A DNA stretch of 64,000 nt. Origin: Nothopassalora personata (lineage: Eukaryota; Ascomycota; Dothideomycetes; Mycosphaerellales; Mycosphaerellaceae). The stretch is taken from NCBI GenBank assembly GCA_033816765.1, contig CM066292.1, forward strand, positions 1,860,001 to 1,924,000, in the 5' to 3' direction. A program made the position numbers and the translations under genes. Positions 54,059 to 64,000 of this stretch are shown one piece after another. The notes beneath the pieces were generated by a model. It was not told where the DNA came from. It searched no databases and saw only the letters and a list, made by a program, of their open reading frames with translations. Position 1 is the first letter of the stretch, and every line of letters starts with the position of its first letter.

Positions 54059-55279
54059 ATGGATCCCATTCTAACGACTGAACAAGGTCGCATTGACTAC
54101 CTGAAGAAGGAGAGACGATCTGTGATCGCCAGATTAGCCCAAGAATCACGTAAAACAGGCCGACCAGCAGACAGTGAGCAAGCCTAAGCGTTATACCCGC
54201 GCTTGGACGAGCTCTTCACTTGGCTAGAAAACAATATCTCGGAGATCAGTCTATCCATTCAAAGAGATAGCAAGATCGATGAAGGGCTGCGGCTAATATA
54301 TGTCGACGGTAATGGCTTCTCTTTTGACTCAAAGCACGTGGAGCGCGCCAGGTCTCTCGGAGAGCAATTGAGGTCGAACGCGCCGGTGCGGCAGACATCA
54401 CCACGGACTGTTGTGACGGGCGTGAAGCGCGAAGCGTCCTCGAGCGACGACGAAGCTCAAGTGCTCAGATCGCCTAAATCGCCAAAGCGTCGCAATGCGG
54501 CAATTCCCAGAAGGACCAACAGTGGCATTGACGACGCGATGGCAAACATCAAGGCTCCTCCTTACGACCATCCCATTTGGGGTCACGATGGCATCATGCA
54601 CGGCATGGCTTACAAAAAATCAGGCGAGAGAAAGACTATCGTTATCAACCCCGAATACAAGCACCTTAAACGTCAAGCCAAGGTCTTTGGACACAACGAC
54701 ATAACAGTAGGGCGGTGGTTTCCGTACCAGGTCAGTGCAGGACGTCTCTCTTGAAAGCGCTTCATGCTAACCCCTCTCCAGCTCTGCGCCGTCTTCCACG
54801 GAGCCCACGGCGCCTCCCAAGCCGGCATCTCCGGCGATCCAAACGAGGGCGCCTACAGCATCGTCGTCTCCGGCGAATACGAAGATCTCGACTACGATAA
54901 AGGCGATGTCCTTCACTACTCTGGCTCAGGAAGTCACAAAAACACCAATCCACGCGAAACGCCGGCCAGTACACCCGGAACATTAGCGCTTCATGCATCG
55001 CTTGCCTCCGGAAATCCTGTGCGGGTCCTGCGCTCGCACAGTGGCAATGGATATCACGCGCCTAGCAAGGGACTGAGATACGATGGGCTGTATCGTGTAG
55101 TGGATGTGAGAACGCCGAGAAATACGAATGGAGGGCTCTATGAGCAGTTCAAGTTGGAGAGGATTAGCAGGGAGGAGGATGACCTTCAAATTCCGATCAA
55201 TCAGTGCAAGTTGAGGCCGAATGGGCAGGATCTGAAGGAATATGACAGGATTGAGTGGGGCTATAGCTCGAGGCGTTAG
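54059..55279 (+). CDS. SRA-YDG domain protein
   Basis: A putative 5-methylcytosine- or modified-DNA-binding protein, as SRA domains of UHRF1 and SUVH are. Model: exons 54059-54173, 54228-54730 and 54782-55279, 371 aa. Intron 2 (51 nt) is firm. Intron 1 (54 nt, a multiple of three) is proposed because an in-frame TAA sits at 54185-54187; without splicing the gene is broken there. The alternative is that CAA was mutated to TAA by RIP spreading from the island 250 bp away. The retained frame LDELFTWLENNIS inside the 'intron' looks protein-like, so this is open. The SRA domain runs from about VGRWFPY (199) with GAYSIVVSGEYED, HYSGSGS and LRYDGLYRVVDV. No RING, PHD or SET domain accompanies it. 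Confidence 0.75.
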
Positions 55280-55709
55280 TGTAGGAGGGCAGTGGAAAAG
55301 CACTGTTGATGGCGTGAAAGCTGGTTTTGCGATGGGGTCATGATTGTTGATAATAAGACTGCGATGATATCTGTTTCAAGGCATGGCGAATTGTGGTTAT
55401 GAACGGCGGAGTGACATTGGTTACGAGCTATTTGCTGTTGTGCGCGAGATGCGCGAAGTGATGTCTATAGCGCGCAGATTCCTCGACCCTCATAGCCTAG
55501 ATATGCCCCAAGTCTTTCTCTATAATTCAAGTCTCTCGGGTATCTCGAGGTCATGAGCCAATCCAGTCAATCTGGAGATGGCGGACTTGCATCGACATGC
55601 CAAGCAGGCCACTTCGACTGCCAATGTCGCATCGGTAGGAAGCAGCGCGCTAACTTGCAGGCTTACAATGGCTCTATTCTTATATATCTCTGGACGAAGC
55701 ACTTGTGCC
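55280..55709. other. Convergent intergenic region, 430 bp
   Basis: 3' UTRs of the SRA gene and the MFS transporter. Nothing else is seen. Confidence 0.45.
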
Positions 55710-57441
55710 TCAGCCTGAATCCTCTTCCTCAGCAAGCTGGACGACTCTCGTCGCCTCCTCCGGCGGGAACCTCGTTAGCATGAACACAACGAACGCAAGC
55801 ACCGCCAAACCACCATTCGCTAAGAATGTCAAGCTCGGTTTGCCAACAGTGGCGAATGCAGAGAACACGTAACCGAACAACCCCGTGGTGGCCAGCCGCG
55901 CCATCATCTCGACCAGACTGATTGCACTCAGGGCATCGGCCCTTTGACTTGGCGAACACATCTGCAGAATCGTCCCCTTGGCCGCAGATCCCGTTCCGGC
56001 TGCGAGCGGTAGGACGACTGCCACAGCGTACAATTGCCAGCCTTGCGTTGCGAATGTCGCTAAAGCTGTAAGAATGCCGTCTACGAGGATGCTGTAGCGG
56101 GTATAGATAAGATCAAATTGGAAAGATTCTTCTTTGTCGGTGTCGAGATTAGGAGGCTCTAGTGGTCCTTCATCGGCTTCCCCTTCAATCGGTCCTGGTT
56201 CGTATTCTTCTGGATTGAGAGGAGTTTCTGACATGATCGAGGATCTTCGTGTGAGCTTCTCGCTACGGTGGCTGTGGCGCTTGTCCATCCATTTCCTGCC
56301 AGCATGGATTATCGCGGGGAAGGCGAATGTAAGGAAGAGGCCGCGGACCAGGGAGTTTACAGAGATGAGGTAGCCATTCTCTGTGGTGCCAAAGTCGAGA
56401 ACGTCTGTAGCGAACATTTGTAGCAAAACAGGGATGTAGCCAGTCGCAAGCAAGGCCAAGAAAGCTCCAGCGCCGAGGAGAAGAATGCCGTACTCCTTCT
56501 TTACGCGGCCGTCCTTCGAAACCCACTTCTGTGGCACAAACATCTTCAGAGGCTCGAAGAAGGCGCCCAACGAGGCCGTCTTCTTCAGCTGCTCCGGTGT
56601 AATGTTGTTGGGCAGCCGTGGCAGGAATAGGAAAACATACAGGGTAGAAATGCAGAAAAGCACCAGTGTCGCACGAAATGGTGCTACGGTACCGATTAGG
56701 TCGCTGAGGAGTCCGCCCGCGAGATATCCTAAGGAGTTGCCGAAGAAAGCTACTCCTTGCAGTCTTCCCAATGTCGCAGTCCTCTGCTCCGGCTTCACAA
56801 TCTCGGTCGCATACGAGTTGAGTGCAAGCAAGTAGCCTGCTGGCCCACCGAAGATGGTGATGGCTTGCGAGCATTGAATGATAATGATACCGATACCAGC
56901 TCCAAGCTGAACGCCGACATTCTGTACGGCTAGCCGTACTGCGGGCCAGAGACAAGAGGTCAAAAGTGCTGATTTGATACCAAAACGTTTGATACACCAT
57001 CCAGTCCAGAACAAATTTGCTACGCCAAAGAGAGTCGTTCCAGCTCCGAGAAGTGCTACAGCACGTGCTGTACTTGCTTCGATGTCTGTGATTCTACACC
57101 GATCATGTATCGGACCGGGATCGGAATGAGTCTTGTAGTATTCGTCGCATGTCATGACACCAAAGACATAGATAAGTCTATTCTCAAGTCAGTCCAAGCA
57201 TCAGTGTGAACAAAGTTCGACCTACGTACGGTACCTGCGTCACTCCGAAAGACAGCGACATGAGGCATGATGTGAACAGCACTCTCAACACCACTGGGTT
57301 GCTCCATTCCGGCTCGGCATCTGGGGTGGTGGAAGGTTCTTTGTGGAGAAGTGGTCTCCTCTCTGACTCTGTAGAAGTTCGTGAGTCAACCGAAACCATG
57401 GCTCTTGACTTGACCGAGACGCGATCGTGGTCATTGGCCAT
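55710..57441 (-). CDS. MFS transporter
   Basis: A 559-aa plasma-membrane-type major facilitator. Exon 1 is 57230-57441; exon 2 is 55710-57177; the intron of 52 nt restores FGVTQVPLIYVF. About 12 hydrophobic segments, with a long charged loop between the sixth and seventh groups of helices (about residues 370-435) that is Glu/Pro-rich. The early soluble loop carries CDEYY, seen in the fungal proteins related to the proton-coupled folate/HCP1 and tetracycline-resistance groups. The start is the ATG at 57441, followed by a disordered N-terminus containing SERRPLL, a dileucine-type sorting signal. The substrate is unknown. Confidence 0.82.
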
Positions 57442-58733
57442 GCTGCGAATTGAGCCGCATTCGGGAGAAAGACAACAGGTGACAAAACGTGAAAAGGAAG
57501 GAAGATGCGACTTGCTATAGTGGCGGTGATCGATCGACCGAAGCCGGCGCGTCGTACCGCTGCGTGGATGTGGAGCAAAGAAGTACATTGTTCTTGGCCG
57601 AGATAGCCGTTGCGGCGGCGGCTCGTGTTGTTAGACCAGATAGGCCGCTGCTGCAGGAACAACATGCATTTCACAACCACGGCTCTCGTGCGACTGCTAG
57701 ATACTGTGGTCAGCTGTATGTTGATGCTTCGGTCAATCCTGGGCTTAGTAAGGGTTGCGGCCTACACAACGCGATCGTCGAGAAAGACAGTGGCTGTTCC
57801 AGCGAGCAATGAACAAGAGGTACCCGAAGTACTGAATGACATTCTTCCGAGGCGTGCATTTCGAGCTCTTGGGTGCGTGGCGATGCTGGTCGACATAACG
57901 TCTGAGAGCCCCGTCGCGAAGGGCACAATCGCTGCATTGATGATGACCCGACGTCAGCATGCGAAGATGATGTGGAGTTGTCCGCCATCCCAAGTCCATC
58001 GTCGTGAAGTGATGTTGCATGACATTTCATAGGCTCATCCAGACCCGTTGTCCAGACGTTGACGGAACCGCCACAAGGTCATCGATCGGAAGAGTGTCCC
58101 TGAAAAGCGCAGTGTTTCTCATCTCGCTTGTTGTCATGGAGAAGGAAGAAGCTGTTTGATGGAGGAAAGTGAACGTGGGTGGACTGTCCCAACTCTCCGC
58201 TGCGCTACTGGAGAACTCTATGCATATATGCAGGGACCATCAGCGTCTCCGCGCGTGAGAGGAGACGCGAAGAGAAACGCCGTACGGCGCAGGTGAATGC
58301 TCCCAGCTTGTTTGCTGCAGCTGTACAGCTATCAAGACGGGCTGTATAGCTATCAAGACCTCCACTACACCTCAGATATCACGGCAGCAGTAGTGACTGC
58401 ACTACGATCATTGTAAAATTACATTGCTTGCCATGTTCGTGAGATTATGACACGACCGGCTCTTCATCCGCGACGAGCCGCGAACATGAAACGGACAAAG
58501 GCGGGAGGGCACGTGCTCGGGTCGTTGCTGTAGCAATACTGTAATAATGAGCCATGCATGTCAACGACATCATATTGCGCATGTCGCACGACCTCCCTCC
58601 TGGCCGACCTCGATGCCCTCGAAACAACTATCCTCCACAGTGTGCGGCCACTCCTATTGCTATCTGATCACAACGTCGTCGGCATTGAGCAACATCCCCG
58701 TAGTACGACAGCTCGTTCTCGAGCCCTGCAGAA
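57442..58733. promoter_or_regulatory. Long divergent intergenic region, MFS/GCK-III kinase
   Basis: 1.3 kb with frames up to 140 codons on both strands that mirror each other and show no family signature. A 14-bp direct repeat (AGCTATCAAGACSG-like) is at about 58328-58358. No gene is called. Confidence 0.4.
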
Positions 58734-60976
58734 ATGGCGGATGAGTATCAGATGCTCGAGGAGCTGGGCAGTAAGCTTTCGCAAGGAGAGACATGCAATA
58801 CCACTCTTCTAACACATTTCGTCTAGGCGGCTCCTTTGGCACAGTATACCGCGCCCTGCACAAACCCACCGGTGATCACGTAGCCATCAAACACATCGAC
58901 CTGGAGGGCAGCGATGACGATATCCGCGAGATTCAACAAGAGATATCGCTGCTTGCTACCTGCAGCTCCGAATATGTCACCCGATACCGCGCGTCGTTTG
59001 TGAAGGGGGTCAAGCTCTGGATAGTGATGGAGTACCTCGGCGGAGGATCATGTCTCGACTTGCTGAAGCCCTGTCCGAAGGGCATGGAAGAGCGGTATAT
59101 CGCCATAATCATGAGGGAGCTCCTGAAGGGACTGGACTACCTGCACAACACGGGAAAGATACATCGCGACATCAAGGCGGCGAATATCCTGCTGTCCGAG
59201 TCTGGCCAGGTCAAGATTGCCGACTTTGGTGTGGCAGCACAGTTGACGAACATCAAGTCACAAAGACTGACCTTCGTTGGCACACCCTTCTGGATGGCAC
59301 CTGAAGTGATCCAAGAGGCAGGCTACGACTTTCGTGCCGACATCTGGAGCCTTGGGATCACGGCCATGGAGATGGCGTTGGGCGAGCCACCACGAAGCGA
59401 CGTACATCCGATGAAGGTCCTCTTCTTGATTCCAAAGGAGAAGCCACCGAGGCTGGAGGGCAGCAGGTTCACCAAAGAGTTCAAGGAGTTCGTGTCATTA
59501 TGCTTGAACAAGGATCCGGAAAAGAGACCTAGTGCGAAGCATCTCCTGAAGCACGCCTTCATCAAGCGAGCAGGGAAGACCGGTGTCTTACAAGAGCTGG
59601 TATTGAAGGCGAGGCACTACGAGCAGAATGGCATGGACTACGAGAAGGACACACGGTACTACGAAGAGACACTGAAGTCCATGAACCATGCTCCAGACGA
59701 GGACGAGTGGGTGTTCGACACGATCAAGCCATCACCGACAGTGCGCGGTTACGGGAACTTGGTCAAGGGTGGTACAATCAAGAGGCGAAAGCTCGACAGG
59801 ATACCTTCTGGCGATGGATTCGATGTCGAGAACGCTACGGCTGCGATGGGGCAAATGAACCTGGATGCGGCACCACTGTCGGGCTCAGCGAGGATGACGC
59901 CTACCAAAGAAGCATCAACGATCAGAACACCCAAGGCACGAGGTCCCAGCACACAGCGCGTGACTAGTGGACAGCGCAAAGTGTCTGGTGCGACTCCAAC
60001 AGCTCGCAGAGTGGTGAGCAGGAACGTCTCAGGGGCAATACCGACTGCACGACGTGTGGTTAGCCGCAATGTGTCTGGAGCAACGCCTACCGCACGGAAA
60101 GTCAGTGCGGCTCCACCAGTGCCACCGCTTCCAAAGCAGCCTCTGGGTCTCGACATGTCTTTCGGCAACAGTACTTCAACAGTACGCCAGTTCAAGCGAG
60201 TCAGCTCCGGGAATCGACCATCAACGCCAACAGACCAGACCGGCACGTCACCACAAGATAGTGTCTTTGACAGCGACGCCGAGAACAAGCCACCGAAGCC
60301 AGAGAATAGCTCACGTTCAGCGCCTTTGGCCACTAAAGAGGCAGTGTTGGGCAGAAAAGCATTTGCCAAATGCCTTGACCCAGCGTTTCAACAATCATGC
60401 GCGGGGGTCGCAGACCTCGCGAAACGAGAAGCAATGAGCAACGTTGCCGAAGCCTGGTCCCGCCTCGATGAACTCGACCCCGACGGCGAACTACTACTGC
60501 TTAAGAGCATAATGGACCGCATCCAATCCGACCCCAAACTCGCGAGCGCTCTCCTGCCCCAACGAGTTGCGACCGCCCAACTCGCCTCTCTTCGCCTTTC
60601 ACCCACCAAGAAATCCGCCCTTGTCTCCGAGTCCGAGCTCTCGCCCCGAGACCTCACACCGCAGTCGTCGCCCTCAAAGGCTCTGCGGCCCCGAAGCTCA
60701 TTCTCGAGTTTGTCCCGCTCAACCAGTAAGTGCGAATCTCCCTCTCCAAGAAAACTGGTCCTCAACCCGCAAAATCCACATCTCAAGAAGATGAGGAGCA
60801 GCCAGGCGCTGAGTGATGCGAGGGAGAAAGTTGCGCTGGAAGAGAGGGCGAGAATGGAGGAGAAGATGCCAGGGGCGAAAGTGCCGGAACCGGGGATGGA
60901 GCATGTGGGCATGTTGGCGGATGTACTCTACGGACGGTGGACGGAGGGCTTGAAGGCGAGGTGGCCGGTGGCTTAG
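58734..60976 (+). CDS. Ste20/GCK-III kinase, Sid1/SepL-like
   Basis: 728 aa: exon 1 58734-58770 (MADEYQMLEELG), a 56-nt intron inside the glycine loop, exon 2 58827-60976. The kinase spans about residues 7-260: GSGSFGTVY, K34 in VAIKHI, HRDIKAAN, DFGVAAQL and GTPFWMAPEV, the GCK-III pattern. The closest family by recollection is Sid1 (A. nidulans SepL), which works in the septation-initiation network; Nak1/Kic1 is an alternative. The C-terminal half is disordered with a 15-residue tandem repeat (VSGATPTARRVVSRN, about 2.7 copies, 59981-60106). A final helical region (after 60.78 kb) probably binds a Cdc14/Mob-type partner; that is inference. Reading without the intron would start at an internal ATG (58793) and lose the loop. 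Confidence 0.88.
59981..60106 (+). repeat. 45-bp in-frame tandem repeat in the kinase gene
   Basis: Two full units and one partial unit of 45 nt encoding VSGA(T/I)PTARRVVSRN. The DNA copies differ mostly at third positions while the peptide is kept, suggesting selection on the protein. Confidence 0.8.
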
Positions 60977-61298
60977 TGGTCCTGAAGTCAGATGATGGGT
61001 ATGAATGAGGTAAGATGCCGGTTTGTGTGAATTGTTGAGGTGAGAGGTTCGATCCTTGTACACAGAGTGTGGATCTTGCATGAGGCCAGGCAGACTGGAT
61101 AGAGAGGTAGCTGGCTGGCTGGTCTGATCTGTGTCCGATAGCATGAGTGTTGGCATAATTCATGGCATTCCTGCGATTGTGGATATAGAAGAAAATTGTA
61201 AGTAGATGGGTAGAGCAATTGAATGGACCTTGATCGGTTCACCACCGTAATCTCCCCTATCAAATCACCTTAACAGCTACCCATCATTGCCAAACATT
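60977..61298. other. Convergent intergenic region, 322 bp
   Basis: 3' regions of the kinase and hydrolase genes. A GGTTCGATCC sequence (61046-61055) resembles a tRNA B box but has no tRNA around it. Confidence 0.45.
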
Positions 61299-62258
61299 TC
61301 ACTTGACTTCAACAGCTCCCTCCGGCACTCCCTTCGTACTCCTCAATCTCCGTGAGAAGAAGTGCATGATCGGCATCATCTCATCGCGATTCGCAGGCAT
61401 CGCATCGCCAGGCTTGCGATACCTCTTCACTTCCACGTGTTTAAAGACACGCTTGAGTTTATCCTCCGTGGTACTGGTCACCGCACTCTGATCCGAGCCT
61501 GCACAGACTAGGACGGGAGTCTTGCTTTTCGGGTCCAGGGATGCAGCAGAATCGCTTGGCAGACCAGAACCAATGCTGATGATGCCGCCGAGCTCTGTAT
61601 CTTTGAGGGTGGCTGGATAGCTCAGCAAGTGGACGTGAAATAGAGAGAGGGGAGAGGAGGGTGCACATACTAGCCACCTGCAGCGCCGCCATACCACCCT
61701 GTCCAAATCCAAAGAGGAGAATCTCGTGGGCGGTGTATTGGCACTTCGCAATCAAGATCTCTTCGATCACTTGCGTGAGCAACTTTGTAGATTGCTTGAA
61801 GCCCGCGTCGGGGTCGAGACCTCCCGTGGTGGAGTCGAAGATGATGTCGTCGCCCCAGTGCTTTCCTCCTAAGTCTAGGAGTGCTGAAGGTCCTTGGATG
61901 GAGATCCCGACTGTCTCGGGCAGGTTCATCTGCTTGGCGAGGGTTGTGAAAGAGTCATGATTGTCACCTAGGCCGTGGAGGAGGATGAGGATGTTGGCGG
62001 GTGGGTCTGAGCCCGGTGCTGGAGAGCGGGGGGAGAGGGTTAGCTGTTGGACTTACTGGTGTGGTGGGCTACGGGGGTGGGTGAGGGAGCATGGAACGTG
62101 GAGTGGGTGTTTGCATCAATGGTGGGTTTGTTTTGCTAGGAGGTGGAGACTCGTGACTCGCTCCGACTTCACTCTCATGATGAGGTATAGAACTTACGTG
62201 GCACGATGTTCAGCTTGATGCTGGACGGAAAGTCGTCGGTCTTTGGTAGCCGACCCAT
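61299..62258 (-). CDS. Acyl-protein-thioesterase-like alpha/beta hydrolase, catalytic residues lost
   Basis: 240 aa in three exons: 62198-62258, 61671-62018 and 61299-61612, with introns of 179 and 58 nt. The fold matches the phospholipase/carboxylesterase (acyl-protein thioesterase) family: ANILILLHGLGDNHDSF, VGISIQGP, GFGQGGMAAL, TELGGIISIGSGLP. The nucleophile motif normally GFSQGG is GFGQGG here: Gly at residue 126 (codon 61702-61704). The family GxGH segment near the C-terminus is replaced by KPGDAMPANRDE, without His. A pseudo-hydrolase is therefore likely, perhaps with a binding role. Intron 1 is the longest clear intron of the window. The start ATG at 62258 gives MGRLPKTDDFPSSIKL. Confidence 0.8.
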
Positions 62259-63013
62259 GATTCGGTCCGCTGGAGCTTGTTGTGCTGCAGGTACAAGGTG
62301 CCGTGACTGGCGTGCTTTGAGCTCAGCGGTTGAGTGACTGCACAATCAGCGTCAAGTCTGCTGCCTCTTGCTGTGCTGACAGGCACACGACTCCTCGTTC
62401 GAGCTTCGTCTGTCGATGCCAGGTTGACAGCAAGATTTTGATTGTGCTCGTGCCACAGTGGCTGTGTTGGTTTTTGCTGCGCCTCGACACAAACAAGCTT
62501 TGCCGCGCAAGCTTAGCAAGCTTGGTATGTAATTTTTCTCCGGATCTTGGTTGGATGACGCTGATCGTCGACGTCAAGTGGTGGTGCTCGCCGGAGGGTC
62601 TGTCGCGCCTATACGACTCAACGCAGCAATGGCTGTACCTTGAGGCTTGCTTGCGTGGCACCGCTTAGACAATAGCTGGCGTCGACAATCGACGAAGTCC
62701 GCATCATGGCTTGTGCCTGACCAATTGCTTTAATCTAGCTTGAACTTGAGGCATTTCGATACGCGCTTGTCATGCAATCCAGCGAGACCATTGGAGTACT
62801 TCACGGGCACTCAGGTCTCCTGCGTTGGTGGGGTTTCAACTTGCCACGCATGACGAGGGGCGAGGGTCCAGCTGCTGATGTACCTCTTAAGAATATATAT
62901 ATATCTATATATTGTGCTTCCTGAGCCTCGTCATTCTTACTCCGTCATTCACATCCTCGCCACTAGCACACCAACGACACTTCAAGTCGAACTCATACCA
63001 CAGTCTAGTCAAG
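62259..63013. promoter_or_regulatory. Divergent region with TATA-rich CipC promoter
   Basis: 755 bp between divergent genes. An ATATAT run at about 62893-62911, some 100 bp before the CipC-like ATG, is a strong TATA-type signal. A 112-codon frame on each strand at 62323-62668 is mirror-image and not supported. Confidence 0.5.
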
Positions 63014-63533
63014 ATGTTTGGATTCGGTACGCCTCAATACCACTGCTTGTGCAATGCCTTGCCCGGACGAAAGCTGACATGATGCTCAGACGAGGCCCGC
63101 AATAACTACCAGCAGACCTACGAGTCTGACAACAAGGCCGAGTTCTCTCACGAGCTCCTAGCCGGTGGCGCTTCCTTCGCCGCCTTCAAGGTGTTCGAGG
63201 ATAAACAGCGCAAAGAGGGTACGTCCATGCCCAGTCCAATCCTCCCGTCATAGTCTGCAATGTCCTAAGTTCGCCTACTGACGTGATTCCTTTTCAGGCA
63301 AGCCAGTCTCCCACCAATTCGCTAAAGAGCTCCTCGCTGGCTTCGCCGGTGCTGAGGTCGACAAACTTGCCGAGACCAAGGGCGCCGACTACATCGACCG
63401 CGAGAAGGCCAAGCGTGAGGCCGAGCGCCGCAGCAACGACTTGTACGACCAGCACTACGGTCGTCGGGACCAGTATGACCCAAACCAGCAGGGTCCCCCA
63501 GAGCACCTTGAGAACCACTTCGGAAGATGGTAG
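63014..63533 (+). CDS. CipC-like protein (DUF3759)
   Basis: 125 aa in three exons: 63014-63026 (13 nt), 63090-63218 and 63298-63533. It starts MFGFDEARNNYQQTY. The family motifs are LLAGGASFAAFKVFEDKQRK and FAKELLAGFAGAEVDKLAETKG, the two related helical halves of fungal CipC (concanamycin-induced protein C). A Arg/Tyr/Gln-rich tail ends HFGRW. CipC proteins are abundant stress- or antibiotic-induced cytosolic proteins of unknown activity. The TATA-rich promoter fits strong inducible expression. None of the exons looks convincing alone; phase continuity and the family pattern support the model. Confidence 0.9.
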
Positions 63534-64000
63534 ACGGCCATCCTCCAGACAAGATGAGGTCAACGACACGATGGAAGCCCGTTGCGAAGTGGTGGCACGA
63601 CCCTGGACATATACGCGATGTAGTGCCCGCGAGTTCAGTAGAAATGAGTGGGAATGAGACCAGACTTACCTATATTCTGTTTTGCTCCACGTAGTTGTTA
63701 ACACATACTGCTACCATTGTTCGGCCAAGAGACTGTCACTGCCAGCCTCAAACGTGAGACGTCCGGATGCAAGACTTGACCTCGTGGACGAAGCAGTAAT
63801 CTAGCCCACAGGATGTAAACGCAGCTGTCAAGTGAAAACATTCCGACCTAGCAGACATTGTCGACCAACATAATCCGCGCCGCCGATCATCGCTAGCCTC
63901 GCTCTTCGAAGATTTCCTCGACGGTCAAGCTCTGTGACACTCCCCGGTGCACGGCGATGCTGACTATCACGGCGAGTGTTCATTCTTCTTAGTCGCAAAA
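63534..64000. other. Window end, no gene seen
   Basis: 467 bp: the 3' UTR of the CipC-like gene and intergenic sequence. No supported feature. Confidence 0.45.

Noticed and set aside
57489..58032. Overlapping 100-140 codon frames on both strands
   Set aside because: Mirror-image frames in the divergent promoter region with no motif, start context or splice support.
61046..61055. GGTTCGATCC, a perfect B-box word
   Set aside because: No flanking T-stem pairing and no acceptor or anticodon arm around it.
1..64000. CRISPR arrays, operons or bacterial-type signals
   Set aside because: None seen. Spliced introns and gene content are plainly eukaryotic.

Overview
The window is nuclear DNA of a filamentous ascomycete (Pezizomycotina; a Dothideomycete, perhaps Mycosphaerellales, is my inference). 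The basis is the 43-180 nt GT-AG introns, gene-dense housekeeping sequence, fungus-specific families (Cut12, CipC/DUF3759, DUF6594, wax-synthase-like acyltransferase), and an AT-rich repeat island whose mutations look like repeat-induced point mutation (RIP).

Layout. 0.2-37 kb is a gene block. In order: VPS54 (GARP complex, -); MCM5 (+); a zinc alcohol dehydrogenase (-); an FHA-domain checkpoint-type kinase (-); the 25-residue ribosomal protein eL41 (+, two exons); the eIF2alpha kinase GCN2 (-); the spindle-pole protein Cut12 (+); a hypothetical protein (-); an 87-residue V-ATPase f/RNase K-like subunit (-, three exons); ARPC3 (+); a DUF1399 glycine-rich protein (+); a conserved hypothetical protein (+); an F-box-like ORF (+); the GTPase DRG1/Rbg1 (-, seven exons); a wax-synthase-like acyltransferase (+); two decayed RING genes (-); a retropepsin-like gene (-); and a DUF6594 membrane protein (+).

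37-54 kb is a nested transposon island. The oldest recognisable layer is the 3' end of a chromovirus-type Ty3/Gypsy relic (51.2-52.7 kb). Next to it lies a RIP-mutated Ty1/Copia element (37815-51223) with 247-bp LTRs. The Copia element is split at 41971/49763 by a young Ty3/Gypsy element of 7791 bp (41972-49762, minus strand). The young element has identical 193-bp TG...CA LTRs and a TATAT target-site duplication, and shows no obvious RIP. It carries a textbook -1 frameshift signal between gag and pol and a 10-nt primer-binding site matching its own LTR (Tf1/sushi-style self-priming). A 229-bp perfect inverted duplication puts a stop codon in gag.

54-64 kb returns to genes: an SRA-domain protein right at the island edge (+), an MFS transporter (-), a Ste20/GCK-III kinase resembling Sid1 (+), an acyl-protein-thioesterase-like protein lacking its catalytic Ser and His (-), and a CipC-like stress protein (+).

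The genes are mostly independent housekeeping units rather than a cluster. MCM5, Cut12, the Sid1-like kinase and the FHA kinase are cell-cycle related. GCN2, eL41 and DRG1 are translation related. VPS54, the V-ATPase f subunit and ARPC3 are membrane-traffic or cytoskeleton related. All intron coordinates were read by eye from splice signals and reading-frame continuity; no alignment was run.
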